This document shows positions 8,979 through 20,750 of a DNA stretch of 64,000 bases, piece after piece (within the stretch, counting starts at the first letter, position 1; each line of letters starts with the position of its first letter). Under the pieces are notes generated by a model. It saw only the letters and a list, made by a program, of their open reading frames with translations, was not told where the DNA came from and searched no databases. This DNA is from Flagellatimonas centrodinii. Lineage in GTDB: Bacteria > Pseudomonadota > Gammaproteobacteria > Nevskiales > Nevskiaceae. The translations under genes and the position numbers were made by a program. The stretch is from positions 124,001 to 188,000 of the forward strand of contig NZ_CP092104.1 in assembly GCF_016918765.2 (NCBI RefSeq), given 5' to 3'.

Positions 8979-9167
8979 TCAGAAGCGGTCAGGGATGTAG
9001 TCCCGCAGGAAGTCCTCGCGGCTGATCGCGAGCAGGGCGGCATCGCTCAGCGAGCAGGCATCGCTGTCGTAGGAGATCGACGCTACCACCCAGTCACCAG
9101 ACACCGGGTCGCGGCTCAGTTCGCAGCTGTGCTCTGCCGCCAGTCGCATGGCCTCGGCCACCAGCAT
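8979..9167 (-). CDS. Small hypothetical protein coupled to the HNH gene
   Basis: A 62-aa acidic protein with no membrane segment or recognised domain. The pattern CELSRDPVSGDWVVASISYDSDACSL suggests a small alpha-beta fold. Its ATG lies 3 nt after the TGA of the HNH endonuclease gene on the same strand, so translation is probably coupled, which is the main reason to believe it is real. A partner or regulator of the nuclease is possible but is inference from position only. Confidence 0.5.
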   Translation of the reverse strand: MLVAEAMRLAAEHSCELSRDPVSGDWVVASISYDSDACSLSDAALLAISREDFLRDYIPDRF

Positions 9168-9170
9168 GTC

Positions 9171-9746
9171 TCAGGCGGCGACCGCCGGCGCCACGCCCTG
9201 CTTGCGGGCGTAGCTGCGGAGAAAGGCCATCTGGTCAGCCAGGATCCGTCGGTTCTGCAAGATCAGATACTCGGCAAGATTGGGGGTGTACGGGATCGCC
9301 AGCAGCTTCATGCTGGCCTCTTCCGGCGTGCGATCGTCCTTGCGCTGGTTGCAATGGCGGCAGGCGGTGACGCAGTTCTCCCAGGTGCTGAGCCCGCCGC
9401 GCGAGGCCGGAATCACATGGTCGCGGGTCAAGTTTCCGTTGGAAAACTGGCTGCCACAGTACAGACAGATGTTCTGGTCGCGTTGGAACAGCGTGCGATT
9501 GGTCAGCAGCGGCACACCCTTTTCGAACCGGCGTGAGCGGTCGGAAACGGCAATGATGCTACCGATCTCGATCTGCGAGGTCCGTCCGGTGGCGGCGCAG
9601 GTGCCGCCGCGAATCAGGAAGCGTTCATCGCCGGCCTCCCACCGCACACGGTCACGGGCGTAGAGCACGACAGCGGTCTGCCACCGGATCCAGCCTACCG
9701 GCAGTCCACCCGCGTCCAGCTTGAGAATGGCAGGTATCGCGTTCAT
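9171..9746 (-). CDS. HNH endonuclease family protein
   Basis: A 191-aa protein with an HNH nuclease domain at about residues 90-145: a zinc-ribbon pair CLYCG and CRHCN, the catalytic core LTRDHVIPASRGG and the ENCVTAC segment. The N-terminal 85 residues form a small beta-rich domain found in similar chromosomal HNH proteins of gammaproteobacteria. It should cut DNA, but no methylase or phage gene is nearby, so a restriction role is not supported; a housekeeping function in DNA processing is likelier. The ATG at 9746 opens the frame; the gene is followed after 3 nt by a 62-aa unknown gene. Confidence 0.82.
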   Translation of the reverse strand: MNAIPAILKLDAGGLPVGWIRWQTAVVLYARDRVRWEAGDERFLIRGGTCAATGRTSQIEIGSIIAVSDRSRRFEKGVPLLTNRTLFQRDQNICLYCGSQFSNGNLTRDHVIPASRGGLSTWENCVTACRHCNQRKDDRTPEEASMKLLAIPYTPNLAEYLILQNRRILADQMAFLRSYARKQGVAPAVAA

Positions 9747-9938
9747 GGCCCGAGTCGTATCCCGAAAGACCGCCGGCGAAAGCAGAACCGGCCTTTCAAT
9801 GCAACGTCATTGGGCCATCATGACGTGACAGACGATCGAATGCCAGTCGTCAAGCCGCTGATGGATCAATCGCTTGCGCGCCAACCCGAGAGGTTCACAG
9901 CAGTCGCGAGGGCAGCCGACCGACGGCGCGGGATGACG

Positions 9939-9966
9939 GTCTGGCCGGGCGCTAGCGGCGCCAGAC
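9939..9966. other. Inverted repeat upstream of the clpB heat-shock promoter
   Basis: GTCTGGC (9939-9945) and GCCAGAC (9960-9966) form a perfect 7-bp stem around a loop that itself contains the palindrome CGCTAGCG. It has no T-run, so it is not a simple terminator, and lies 5 bp before the clpB -35 element. It could bind a regulator. The remainder of the HNH-clpB gap (9747-9938) shows nothing I can name. Confidence 0.3.
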
Positions 9967-9971
9967 CACGC

Positions 9972-9996
9972 TTGAATTCATGACGAACCCCCGCAT
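9972..9996 (+). promoter_or_regulatory. Sigma-32 (RpoH) promoter of clpB
   Basis: TTGAAT (9972-9977, within CTTGAAT) and CCCGCAT (9990-9996) are separated by 12 nt, matching the heat-shock pattern CTTGAA/CCCCAT with the same spacing as E. coli groE. The transcript would start near 10004, about 34 nt ahead of the clpB ATG, and carries an AGGAG ribosome-binding site at 10025-10029. Confidence 0.72.
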
Positions 9997-10037
9997 CTTG
10001 TCCACAGACCCACCCAGCGCACGCAGGAGCACGGACC

Positions 10038-12656
<2,619 letters not shown>

Positions 12657-12716
12657 CCCCCGGCGGCCTACCGCCCGGCGGCGGCGGCCCCCTCCCGGAC
12701 GTGAACCGGCGCACGG

Positions 12717-12722
12717 TACACT
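12717..12722 (+). promoter_or_regulatory. Possible -10 hexamer for the first minor-pilin operon
   Basis: TACACT stands in the clpB-fimT gap, about 108 nt before the fimT start at 12831, giving a long leader. The same hexamer precedes several other genes in this window. No good -35 is visible, so an activator-dependent promoter is possible. Confidence 0.3.
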
Positions 12723-12830
12723 CGGGCAAGATACGGGATGCTTCAAGGGCAACGCGAGGGCGCTGCCCATTCCCGATCGGGGGCCCAAGATGAGCCCTGG
12801 ATCGGGCGTCTCTTGCCGAGAGGGTGGAAG

Positions 12831-13358
12831 ATGGACGTCGAGCCGTACCGCTGGACTTTGCGAACAGGGTTCACCCTGATCGAGCTGCTGGTCACCATCG
12901 CGGTGGTCGCGATCCTCGCGTCCATCGCCGTGCCCTCGTTCCAGGGCGTGATCCGCAGCAACCGTGCCGCCTCGGAGGTCAACCAAATCCTTACCCTGCT
13001 GACCGTCGCCCGCAGCGAGGCGATCAAGCGCAACACCAATGTCAGCCTGTGCCCGACACCCGACGGCGAGAAGTGCGACCCCGATCAGGCATGGGCGGAG
13101 GGCGTCATGATCTTCCTCGATCCGGATGGCAACGGAACACGCGATTCGGCGGCCGAGAGCACCGTGGAAGTGGCCCGCCCCTTGAGCCGCATCAGCACCA
13201 TTACCCCCACTGCCACCTTCAGCAACGGGCTGACCTACAACTCGCTGGGCCGGATTGGGGAGGGAGCCGGTTCGATCACCGTCCAGCCTTACCCCGGCGA
13301 CAGTCACTACGACAAGAAACTGGTCATCAATCTCGTTGGTCGGGCACGGGTCGAATAA
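12831..13358 (+). CDS. fimT: Minor type IV pilin, FimT/GspH family (operon 1)
   Basis: A 175-aa prepilin. The type III signal is RTGFTLIELL: PilD cleaves after Gly, methylates Phe+1, and Glu+5 is present; a 20-residue hydrophobic helix follows. The remainder has a GspH/FimT-like globular domain with a probable disulfide (Cys in SLCPTPDGEKCD). It would be part of the priming or tip complex of a type IV pilus. The ATG at 12831 is chosen because GAGAGGGTGGAAG lies directly upstream; residues further 5' in the frame do not fit. It heads a six-gene operon and overlaps pilV by one base (TAATG). Confidence 0.85.
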   Translation: MDVEPYRWTLRTGFTLIELLVTIAVVAILASIAVPSFQGVIRSNRAASEVNQILTLLTVARSEAIKRNTNVSLCPTPDGEKCDPDQAWAEGVMIFLDPDGNGTRDSAAESTVEVARPLSRISTITPTATFSNGLTYNSLGRIGEGAGSITVQPYPGDSHYDKKLVINLVGRARVE

Positions 13359-13930
13359 TGCGGATCGCACCTCACCGAACTGAGTCGCGCGTGCTCCAGA
13401 CCGGCGTCGGACTGATCGAAGTGCTGGTCGCCCTGCTGATTCTTGCGATCGGCCTCCTCGGTATTGCCGGGTTGCAGACTGCCGCAGTCCAGACCAACTA
13501 CCTCGCCTACCAGTACACCATGGCAGCGCGTCTGGCCGAGAATCTGGCCGAGAACATGCGGGCCAACCGAGTCGGGCTGCTCAACAACGACTACACCCTG
13601 GCCTTCGGTGCCGAGCCTGCCGACCCGGGCAGCGACTGTGGCGCCGCCAGCGCCGACTGCTCGCCTGCCGAGCTGGCCGCCTGGCAGCTGGCGGACTGGT
13701 ACGGCATGCTGGCCTCGCCGGAAGAGGCCTACGAAAATGCTGCCGTCAGCCTCGCCGAGGCGCTGCCCTCGGCCCGCGGCAGCGTGACCTGCGCGGCCCC
13801 CTGCACCGACCGTAGCCTGCGGGTCATCACCGTGTATTGGGACGCCGAGCGCGCCGGGGTCAGCGGCGATGGCTGTGACCCCGACGACCCCGACGACCTG
13901 CAGTGCCTGCGGCTGGGGGTCAACCCATGA
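13358..13930 (+). CDS. pilV: Minor type IV pilin PilV (operon 1)
   Basis: A 190-aa prepilin with the signal QTGVGLIEVLVALL (cleavage after Gly, Glu+5) followed by the ILAIGLLGIAGLQ helix typical of PilV. Next come ENLAENMRANRVGL, a common PilV feature, and two Cys-containing loops. PilV belongs to the minor-pilin complex (FimU/FimT, PilV, PilW, PilX with PilY1) that primes pilus assembly at the inner membrane and sits at the tip. The ATG shares one base with the fimT stop, and the last four bases (ATGA) overlap pilW, so the genes are translationally coupled. Confidence 0.87.
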   Translation: MRIAPHRTESRVLQTGVGLIEVLVALLILAIGLLGIAGLQTAAVQTNYLAYQYTMAARLAENLAENMRANRVGLLNNDYTLAFGAEPADPGSDCGAASADCSPAELAAWQLADWYGMLASPEEAYENAAVSLAEALPSARGSVTCAAPCTDRSLRVITVYWDAERAGVSGDGCDPDDPDDLQCLRLGVNP

Positions 13931-14910
13931 GACCGTCCCAGCGCGGCCTGTCGCTGATCGAGCTGATGATCAGTCTGGTCATCGGCCTGATCCTGACGCT
14001 GGGTATCGTCCGCGTCTTCAGCGCCAGCCAGCATGGCTATCGGGTGCAGGAAAGCACCGGCCGCCTGCAGGAGAACGCCCGCTTCGCGATGGAGACCCTC
14101 GGACGCGAGCTCCGGCATGCCGATTTCTTTGGGGGTGCTGTCCCGGAGTTCATTGAACGTCACAGCAGTATCGCCAGCCCGGGCGCCGCTTGCAGTCTGT
14201 CGTGGATGGCGGACATCTCAAGGCCGCTATTCGCCTATGCAGGCGCCGCCACCTCGCCGCTGGCAGGCTGCACCAAAACAGACTACGTCCCCAATACCGA
14301 TATCCTGGTCGTGCGTTACGCCGATCCCGCCGAATATCGAACCACCGCTTACTTCGACGGCACCGATGAAGCCGATGCGCAGGAGGGCGGCCTGCTCTAC
14401 CTGCGGTCCCGCATTGGCCGTGGCGGTTATTTGTTCCCCTTCACCACCGCCGTTGCCAAAGCAGCAATCACCAAGAGCCCCGTCGATGGCGATGAGAGCA
14501 ATGGCGTCTACAGCTATCAATACGCCGCCAATGTGTTCTTCACACGAAACAACGGGTCACTGCCGACGTTATATCGCGTGAGCATGGACAAGAGCGGTGC
14601 CAGCGATGCCCAACAATTGATTGAGGGCATCGAGATGATGCGCCTGATGTTCGGCGTCGATCTCGACGGCGACAGTGTAGTGGACCGCTACCTCACCATC
14701 GCCGAAATGGCTGCCGACAACTGGCGCCGTGCCATGGTGGTTCGGGTTGGCCTGCTGGTGCGGGGGGACGCGCTGGACAACTTCGTCGACGACGCCACCT
14801 ACACCTTCCCAGACGGCTTCACCTATACCCCGCCGACGGCCGATCGCCGGTTCCAGCGCCGCCTATTCGTGCAGGACCTGCACCTGCGTAACCGGACCGA
14901 TCGCTCATGA
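13927..14910 (+). CDS. pilW: Minor type IV pilin PilW (operon 1)
   Basis: A 327-aa prepilin with the signal QRGLSLIELMISL (cleavage after Gly, Glu+5), then VIGLILTLGIVRVF and the RLQENARFAMETLGRELRHADFFGG segment diagnostic of PilW. Near residue 240 there is a SMVDRYLTI-like strand following LMFGVDLDGDSVVDRY, an acidic DLDGDSVVD loop that may bind calcium. PilW links the other minor pilins to PilY1 in the tip complex. Start at 13927 by ATGA overlap with pilV; its end overlaps pilX in the same way. Confidence 0.88.
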   Translation: MRPSQRGLSLIELMISLVIGLILTLGIVRVFSASQHGYRVQESTGRLQENARFAMETLGRELRHADFFGGAVPEFIERHSSIASPGAACSLSWMADISRPLFAYAGAATSPLAGCTKTDYVPNTDILVVRYADPAEYRTTAYFDGTDEADAQEGGLLYLRSRIGRGGYLFPFTTAVAKAAITKSPVDGDESNGVYSYQYAANVFFTRNNGSLPTLYRVSMDKSGASDAQQLIEGIEMMRLMFGVDLDGDSVVDRYLTIAEMAADNWRRAMVVRVGLLVRGDALDNFVDDATYTFPDGFTYTPPTADRRFQRRLFVQDLHLRNRTDRS

Positions 14911-15575
14911 GCCTGCCTCTCTCCGACCGCCAGCACGGCATGGCCCTGGTGATCTCGCTGATCCTGCTCACGGTGCTGACGCTGATCGCGGTGATCGCGG
15001 TGCGCGGCTCCGGACTGGAAGCCCAACTCGCCAGCAATACGGTGATGCGGGCCGAGTCGTTCAGTGTGTCGGAGAGCACCCGCCGCAACCTCGGCGAGAT
15101 CATCGACGTCCACACATTCACCCGCGGCTGGCCGGTATCCCTCAATGGAACGGTTCCCAATGACGAGTTCGCCTTCACCCTGCCCCCCGGCCTCCGCCTG
15201 TGTGCCGAGAGCTCTGCCAGCGATGCTTGCGCGACGGCTGTAGCCGCGGATCCGCCGCGGGCCTGGTATCTGGGGAACTCCGAAGCCGTGACCGGCTTCG
15301 ACCCCGCGGTGCTCGACTTTGACGCCGAGCAGGTGACAGATGCCTCGCAACCGCTGCCTCAGCGGGCGCGGATTTCGGTATTCAAATTGGTGACGGATCT
15401 CAACCCCGGCGCCGGCGCCGCGATGGTGGCGGGCTACGAAGGTGTCGGCAAGTCAGCCGCAGCCGGCGGCGGTCGGGTGTTCTATTACGCCAGCAGCACG
15501 GGGCAGGATCTGTCCGACACACCGCAATCTGAAACCGAAACCGGGGCGGACTACCGCCACGTCATTCGCAACTGA
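14907..15575 (+). CDS. pilX: Minor type IV pilin PilX (operon 1)
   Basis: A 222-aa PilX-type prepilin. The signal QHGMALVISLILLTVLTLIAVIAV has Gly at the cleavage site but lacks Glu+5, as usual for PilX-like pilins, which occupy the tip position. The region SGLEAQLASNTVMRAESFSVSES is the typical PilX continuation. Cys residues at about 93 and 100 may form a disulfide. Its ATG overlaps the pilW stop (ATGA), and pilY1 begins 36 nt downstream. Confidence 0.85.
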   Translation: MSLPLSDRQHGMALVISLILLTVLTLIAVIAVRGSGLEAQLASNTVMRAESFSVSESTRRNLGEIIDVHTFTRGWPVSLNGTVPNDEFAFTLPPGLRLCAESSASDACATAVAADPPRAWYLGNSEAVTGFDPAVLDFDAEQVTDASQPLPQRARISVFKLVTDLNPGAGAAMVAGYEGVGKSAAAGGGRVFYYASSTGQDLSDTPQSETETGADYRHVIRN

Positions 15576-15611
15576 AATCCATCGACCCGATCACGGTCCC
15601 GGAGCTGTCCC

Positions 15612-18600
15612 ATGCGCCCCTCGAAAGCTCACCACCGATTTCACCAACTGCTCTGTCTGACGGCCGGCATCGCACTGCCCGTGCTGGCGCAAGCGGCGGC
15701 GCTGCCCTACATCTCCGCCGATTCGATGCAGAAGTACACCGCACTGCCGGTGACCAGCGTCGATTCCGCGCAGCCCCAGGCGATGATCACCCTGTCGAAG
15801 GATCATTCGCTGTTCCTCAAGGCCTACAACGACTACACCGATCTTGATAACGACGGCGTCATCGAGAACACCTACAAGCACGCGTTCGACTACTACGGGT
15901 ATTTCGACAGCTACAAGTGCTACACCTACAACACCGGCAGCAACCGCTTCGTCCCGGCCACCGTGAACGACCAAGTGGTGACTGAAGCGGGTGACAGCGC
16001 AGCCAACCTGGCGGCCAAGTACTGCGGCGGTGGGCAGTGGAGCGGCAACTTCCTCAACTGGGCGGCGATGGCGCGCATCGACGTGGTCCGCAAAATTCTG
16101 CTTGGCGGCAAACGGATGATTGACGAATCGGTCAGCACCGGTGGGGCGCGGACCGTGCTGGAGCGCACCTACCTGCCCAATGATGCCCACAGCTGGGCCA
16201 AGTACTACAAAGGCGCCGACATCAAGGCGCTGACGCCGTTTGACGTCAGCGATATCACGCTATGCAACACCACCCTCAACCCGGGCTTCAATACGGTGTC
16301 GCAGAAGGTCACCGATCCGCCGCTGCTGCGGGTGGCGAAGGGAAACTACACCCTCTGGGCCGCCAACGAGCGCTGGCAGTGCCTGTGGTCGGACGAACAA
16401 TCGGCGAGCAATGACAATGACGCCGCCAAGTCCGGTATCCCGGCCGGCAGCTCCAACCCGGTCCGCAACACGGTGGCGCTGGGTTCCGGCGTGCGCAAGG
16501 GCGACTTCGCAGTGCAGGTGGAAGTCTGTGTCACCGACTTTGCTGACGGCGACCGCTGCAAGACCTATCCCGATGGCACCCCGAAACCGATCGGTCTACT
16601 ACAGGAATATGGCGACAGCGAGCGCATGTGGTTCGGGCTGACCGTCGGCACCTATGCCAAGAACAAGTCGGGTGGCGATGTGATGAAGCGCATCGAGCCG
16701 CTGACCGACGAGATCAATGTCAACGTCGACGGGCGCTTCATCAAAGTGGCGGGGCTGAAACGGGCCAACGGCGCGGTGGCCAGCGATAACCCCGCACAGT
16801 CCTCCGGCATGGTCAATGCCCTCTCGCTTTATCGCATCGTCGAGTACGACCATGGCGACGGGGTGTACGACGACTGCAGCTTCCGGCTGGCCAGCTTTGA
16901 TGACGGCGACTGTGCCAACTGGGGCAACCCGATCGCCGAGGCCTATCTCCAGACCCTGCGCTGGTACGCCAACCTGCAGCCCACCGGACAGTTCCGCGGC
17001 AACGACAAAACCTACATCAGCGCGCTCAACCCGCCACAGTCGTTCCAGCCGCCGTCGGTCACCGAGGCCAATGGCAGCTGCCTGTCGCTGAACACCATCG
17101 TGTTCAATTCCAGCACGATTTCCTATGACGGCGACCAGCTTGACGCCAACAGCTACGGCATCGATTCCAATGGCATGGAATGGGGGACCACATCGGAAAA
17201 GCTAGCGCACCTGGTGGGCGAGTTGGAGGGTATTCACGGCAAGACCTTCTTCGTCGGCACCGCCGGCAACACGGCCCCGGGTGATGACGGCCATCAAATC
17301 TGCACCGCGAAAAAAGTGGACAGCCTGGGCGCCGTTACCGGCATTTGCCCGGAGGCACCGCGCCTGGACGGCACCTTCAAGATTGCCGGCATGGCCTACT
17401 ACGCCTACAACAACGACATCAACATCGACGGCAAGGTCAGTGGCAGCCAAGCCCTCAAGACCTATGCCGTACAGCTGGCCTCCGCCACCCCGACCCTGCA
17501 GGTGCCGGTGCCAGGCTCGAAAAAGCAGGTCACCCTGCTGCCCTCCTGCCTCAACCTCGACCTCAACCCCGATACCACCGCCAACCGAAAGCTGACCGGC
17601 GCCTGCTCCATCGTCGACTTCAAGATCGTCGAGCCGCACACGGAAGCCGCCGGGGTCGGCAAAGGCAAGGTCTACATCAACTGGGAAAACGGCGAGCAGG
17701 GCGGCGACTTTGACCAGGACATGTGGGGAACCCTGAGCTACGAAATCACTGCCAGCCAACTCAAGGTCACCACCCAGACCTTCGGCTACAGCGGAGGCGG
17801 CGCCCGTATGGGCTTCGGCTACATCGTCTCCGGCACCAAACAGGATGGCGTGCACTACCACTCCGGCGCGGGCGGCAGTAACGGCAGTGGCAACAGCGGC
17901 GGCCGCAACAGCGGGCCGTTCTTCTTCAAGAGCAACTACGGCGGCACCGATTGCAGCGTGCGGCGCTCCGGCAGTGGTGACAACGGCTGTCGCCTCAGCG
18001 ATCCCGCCACCACCCGTACCTTCGACCTCGGCAACTCGGACGCCCAGTTGCTGAAGGATCCGCTCTGGTATGCGGCCAAATACGGCGGCTTCAGTGGCAA
18101 ACACACCTACGGCTCCGGCACCCCGCTGCAGCAGAGCCAGTGGGACGTACTCGATGCCGAGGGCAATCCGGGCCCCGACGGCAACCCCGACAACTACTTT
18201 TTTGCGGTCGAGCCCCGGCAGCTTGAGGATGCGCTGCGCCGGGTGTTCAACGAAATCATCGGTCGTACCTCGTCCGGCACGGCAGCCTCGGTGGTCGCCA
18301 ATGCCCGCGAGGGCGTTGGCGCCGTATTCCAGGCCTTGTTCGAACCCTCGAGACAGGACAACAGCGGCCGAGAAGTGGAGTGGATCGGCACCCTCCATGC
18401 GCTATGGATCGACGAGCTGGGCCGGCTGCGCGAGGATGGTAACGCCAACCGCAAGCTCGACGACCTGGCCACCGACCCGGTGGTGGAACTGTTCTTCGAC
18501 GAAACCAATCCGATCGAGGAGAACCGCCGTACCCGTGTCCGTCGCTTCAAGGGTGATCCCGCAGTCGTGACCGCCGAGCTCGACGAGATTGAGCGCCTCA

Positions 18601-20750
18601 AGACCCTGTGGAATGGTCGCGAGCGCCTCAGCGCGCTCGCCAACGTCACCACTCAACGGAACTACAGTGCCTTGGCATCGGGGGGGCGACATGTATTGAC
18701 GTGGCTCGACCTTGATCGCGACGGCATCGTCGACGTCGGGGAGCAGCAAGCCTTCGCCAGCGGCAGCTTCGGCAACGGCAATTTCGGCATCCTCAATACA
18801 CAGACCCTGGCCGACGCGCAGAAGCTGGTGAACTACAGCCGTGGCCAGGATTTCAACGGCCTGCGCAACCGCACCATCGACTACAAGAACACCAATACGC
18901 CGCAGGTGATGCGCATGGGCGATATCGTGCAGTCGACCCCGACGGCGGTGTCGCAGCCGGCGGAGTCCTTCGATCTTCTCTACGACGACGCCACCTATGC
19001 GACCTTCCGCGAACGCTATCGCAACCGCCGGCAGGTGGTCTACGTCGGCGCCAACGACGGCATGCTGCATGCCTTCAACGGCGGCTTCTATGACGCGGCC
19101 GACCGGGCTTTCGACCTCACCGGCAACAACAGCGAAGTCTCCCACCCGCTGGGGGCCGAACTGTGGGCCTACGTGCCGTTCAATCTGCTGCCCCACCTCA
19201 CCTGGTTCAGCGATCCTGACTACACCCACGTCTGGGGGCTTGATGGCAAGCCGCGGATCTTTGACGCCCGCATCTACGACAACAAGACCTGCGCCGATGC
19301 CACCCATCCCTGCGGCTGGGCCACCCTGCTCGTGGTCGGCTTCCGGTTCGGCGGCGGCGACCTGACACTGCCGGCGCGCAAGGGCGGATCGGTGACCAGC
19401 GGCTTCGCCGATTTTCACGCTGCCCAGGCGTTCCCCAACAACAGCACCCTCAAGACGCGGTCGGCGTTTGTGGTGCTCGACGTCACCGACCCGGAATCAC
19501 CGCCCAAGGTGCTCGCCGAGATCGCGTCAGACGAGATCGGCTTCGCCTCCAGCTTCCCCACGGTGGTCGCCAACCGTGGACGCGGCCTCAAGCCGGGTGA
19601 TGCCGCCAACACTGACGACGCCTGGTATCTGGTGTTCGGCGGCGGCCCCGACAATCTCGACACCACCATCACCAACCTCGGAGAGGCGCAGAGCAGCCGC
19701 AACGGCAAGTTCTTCGTCTATGACCTGAAAAAGCTGGTGGCGGCCGCGCCATCGGTGGCACCCGCCAAGGTCTATGACCTCGGGGCCACCGCTGCCAAGT
19801 CCTTCGTGACCGATCCGGTGACGGTGGACTGGGACCTGGATTTCCGCGCCGACACGGTGTACTTCGGCACCGTCTCGACCACGGTCGAGAAGCAGAAAAA
19901 CAACGCCAACGAAGACACGGTGTCGGTGATCAAGGCGCAAAGCGGCAAGCTGTTCAAGCTGGACCTCAAGGAATCCAAGGTCGTCAACGACTGGGTCGCA
20001 CCGAAGGTCATGCTCAACCCGGCTGCGCCGGTGGTGGCCACGCCGTCGGTGACCTTCGACGAGGTGGGCAACCGATGGGTGATGGCGGGCACCGGCCGTT
20101 TCTACGCCGATCTCGACAAGCCCAGCACCTTCAACAACTATCTCTTCGGCGTGATCGACAGCGATACCAATACAGCAGGTGCCAGCGCGCCGATCTACAA
20201 CTTCGGCAACCTGGTTGATGTCTCGGCGGCACGGGTCAAGACCGACAACACCTTGATCACGCCAATCGCCATTGGTGGCGGCAACACCGCCAGCGATATC
20301 GACAGTCTCACCCAAGGTGTGATCAAAGCGGGCGGATGGAAGCTGAACCTCGCTGCACCCGGCGGCCCCACTGAGCGCAATGTCACCCAGACTTCGATCC
20401 TCGGTGACGTCTTCTTCGCCGCCGGCTTTACCCCGAGCGACAGTCTCTGTAGCGGCGAAGGCAGAAGCCAGCTCTACGGCCTCTACTACAAGACCGGCAC
20501 CGCGCGTGGCGATCTGCCCATCTTCGGTGCCGTCACCGACGGCGTCACCGACATTGAAGAGGCGGTACGTGACATCGACCTTGGCGTCGGCCTGGCGGCG
20601 GCGCCGTCCCTGCACGTGGGCGCGGCTCGCGACCAACGCGGGATCACGGTATTGACGCAGACCTCCACCGGCGCCATCGAGCGCCGGGAAGCCGACGTCA
20701 GCGGCAGCGCGCGCTCGGGTGAAGTCGACTGGCGAGAGCCGCGTCCGTGA
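15612..20750 (+). CDS. pilY1: PilY1-type pilus tip adhesin/biogenesis protein (operon 1, long form)
   Basis: At 1712 aa this is a large PilY1, compared with 1161 aa in P. aeruginosa. A signal peptide (cleavage near LAQAAA, residue ~34) is followed by an N-terminal region with DLDNDGVIE (77-85, a DxDxDGxxE calcium-loop pattern) and QWSGNFLNWAAMARIDVVRKIL, a signature of this long PilY1 group. QGGDFDQDMWGTLSYEI lies mid-protein. The C-terminal ~700 residues are the PilC/PilY beta-propeller, containing DLDRDGIVD at 1033-1041, an EF-hand-like calcium loop. It would sit on the pilus tip and help adhesion and retraction control. A GGAG sequence precedes the ATG. Confidence 0.88.
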   Translation: MRPSKAHHRFHQLLCLTAGIALPVLAQAAALPYISADSMQKYTALPVTSVDSAQPQAMITLSKDHSLFLKAYNDYTDLDNDGVIENTYKHAFDYYGYFDSYKCYTYNTGSNRFVPATVNDQVVTEAGDSAANLAAKYCGGGQWSGNFLNWAAMARIDVVRKILLGGKRMIDESVSTGGARTVLERTYLPNDAHSWAKYYKGADIKALTPFDVSDITLCNTTLNPGFNTVSQKVTDPPLLRVAKGNYTLWAANERWQCLWSDEQSASNDNDAAKSGIPAGSSNPVRNTVALGSGVRKGDFAVQVEVCVTDFADGDRCKTYPDGTPKPIGLLQEYGDSERMWFGLTVGTYAKNKSGGDVMKRIEPLTDEINVNVDGRFIKVAGLKRANGAVASDNPAQSSGMVNALSLYRIVEYDHGDGVYDDCSFRLASFDDGDCANWGNPIAEAYLQTLRWYANLQPTGQFRGNDKTYISALNPPQSFQPPSVTEANGSCLSLNTIVFNSSTISYDGDQLDANSYGIDSNGMEWGTTSEKLAHLVGELEGIHGKTFFVGTAGNTAPGDDGHQICTAKKVDSLGAVTGICPEAPRLDGTFKIAGMAYYAYNNDINIDGKVSGSQALKTYAVQLASATPTLQVPVPGSKKQVTLLPSCLNLDLNPDTTANRKLTGACSIVDFKIVEPHTEAAGVGKGKVYINWENGEQGGDFDQDMWGTLSYEITASQLKVTTQTFGYSGGGARMGFGYIVSGTKQDGVHYHSGAGGSNGSGNSGGRNSGPFFFKSNYGGTDCSVRRSGSGDNGCRLSDPATTRTFDLGNSDAQLLKDPLWYAAKYGGFSGKHTYGSGTPLQQSQWDVLDAEGNPGPDGNPDNYFFAVEPRQLEDALRRVFNEIIGRTSSGTAASVVANAREGVGAVFQALFEPSRQDNSGREVEWIGTLHALWIDELGRLREDGNANRKLDDLATDPVVELFFDETNPIEENRRTRVRRFKGDPAVVTAELDEIERLKTLWNGRERLSALANVTTQRNYSALASGGRHVLTWLDLDRDGIVDVGEQQAFASGSFGNGNFGILNTQTLADAQKLVNYSRGQDFNGLRNRTIDYKNTNTPQVMRMGDIVQSTPTAVSQPAESFDLLYDDATYATFRERYRNRRQVVYVGANDGMLHAFNGGFYDAADRAFDLTGNNSEVSHPLGAELWAYVPFNLLPHLTWFSDPDYTHVWGLDGKPRIFDARIYDNKTCADATHPCGWATLLVVGFRFGGGDLTLPARKGGSVTSGFADFHAAQAFPNNSTLKTRSAFVVLDVTDPESPPKVLAEIASDEIGFASSFPTVVANRGRGLKPGDAANTDDAWYLVFGGGPDNLDTTITNLGEAQSSRNGKFFVYDLKKLVAAAPSVAPAKVYDLGATAAKSFVTDPVTVDWDLDFRADTVYFGTVSTTVEKQKNNANEDTVSVIKAQSGKLFKLDLKESKVVNDWVAPKVMLNPAAPVVATPSVTFDEVGNRWVMAGTGRFYADLDKPSTFNNYLFGVIDSDTNTAGASAPIYNFGNLVDVSAARVKTDNTLITPIAIGGGNTASDIDSLTQGVIKAGGWKLNLAAPGGPTERNVTQTSILGDVFFAAGFTPSDSLCSGEGRSQLYGLYYKTGTARGDLPIFGAVTDGVTDIEEAVRDIDLGVGLAAAPSLHVGAARDQRGITVLTQTSTGAIERREADVSGSARSGEVDWREPRP

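Noticed and set aside
12738..12830. N-terminal extension of fimT-1 from the ATG at 12738
   Set aside because: The 31 extra residues would precede a prepilin signal whose leader should be short, and the ribosome-binding site is at the ATG at 12831.
15612..20750. Possible CRISPR or tandem-repeat structure in the repetitive-looking pilY1 region
   Set aside because: Repeated short motifs reflect beta-propeller and Asp/Gly loops in protein; no direct DNA repeats with constant spacing are present.
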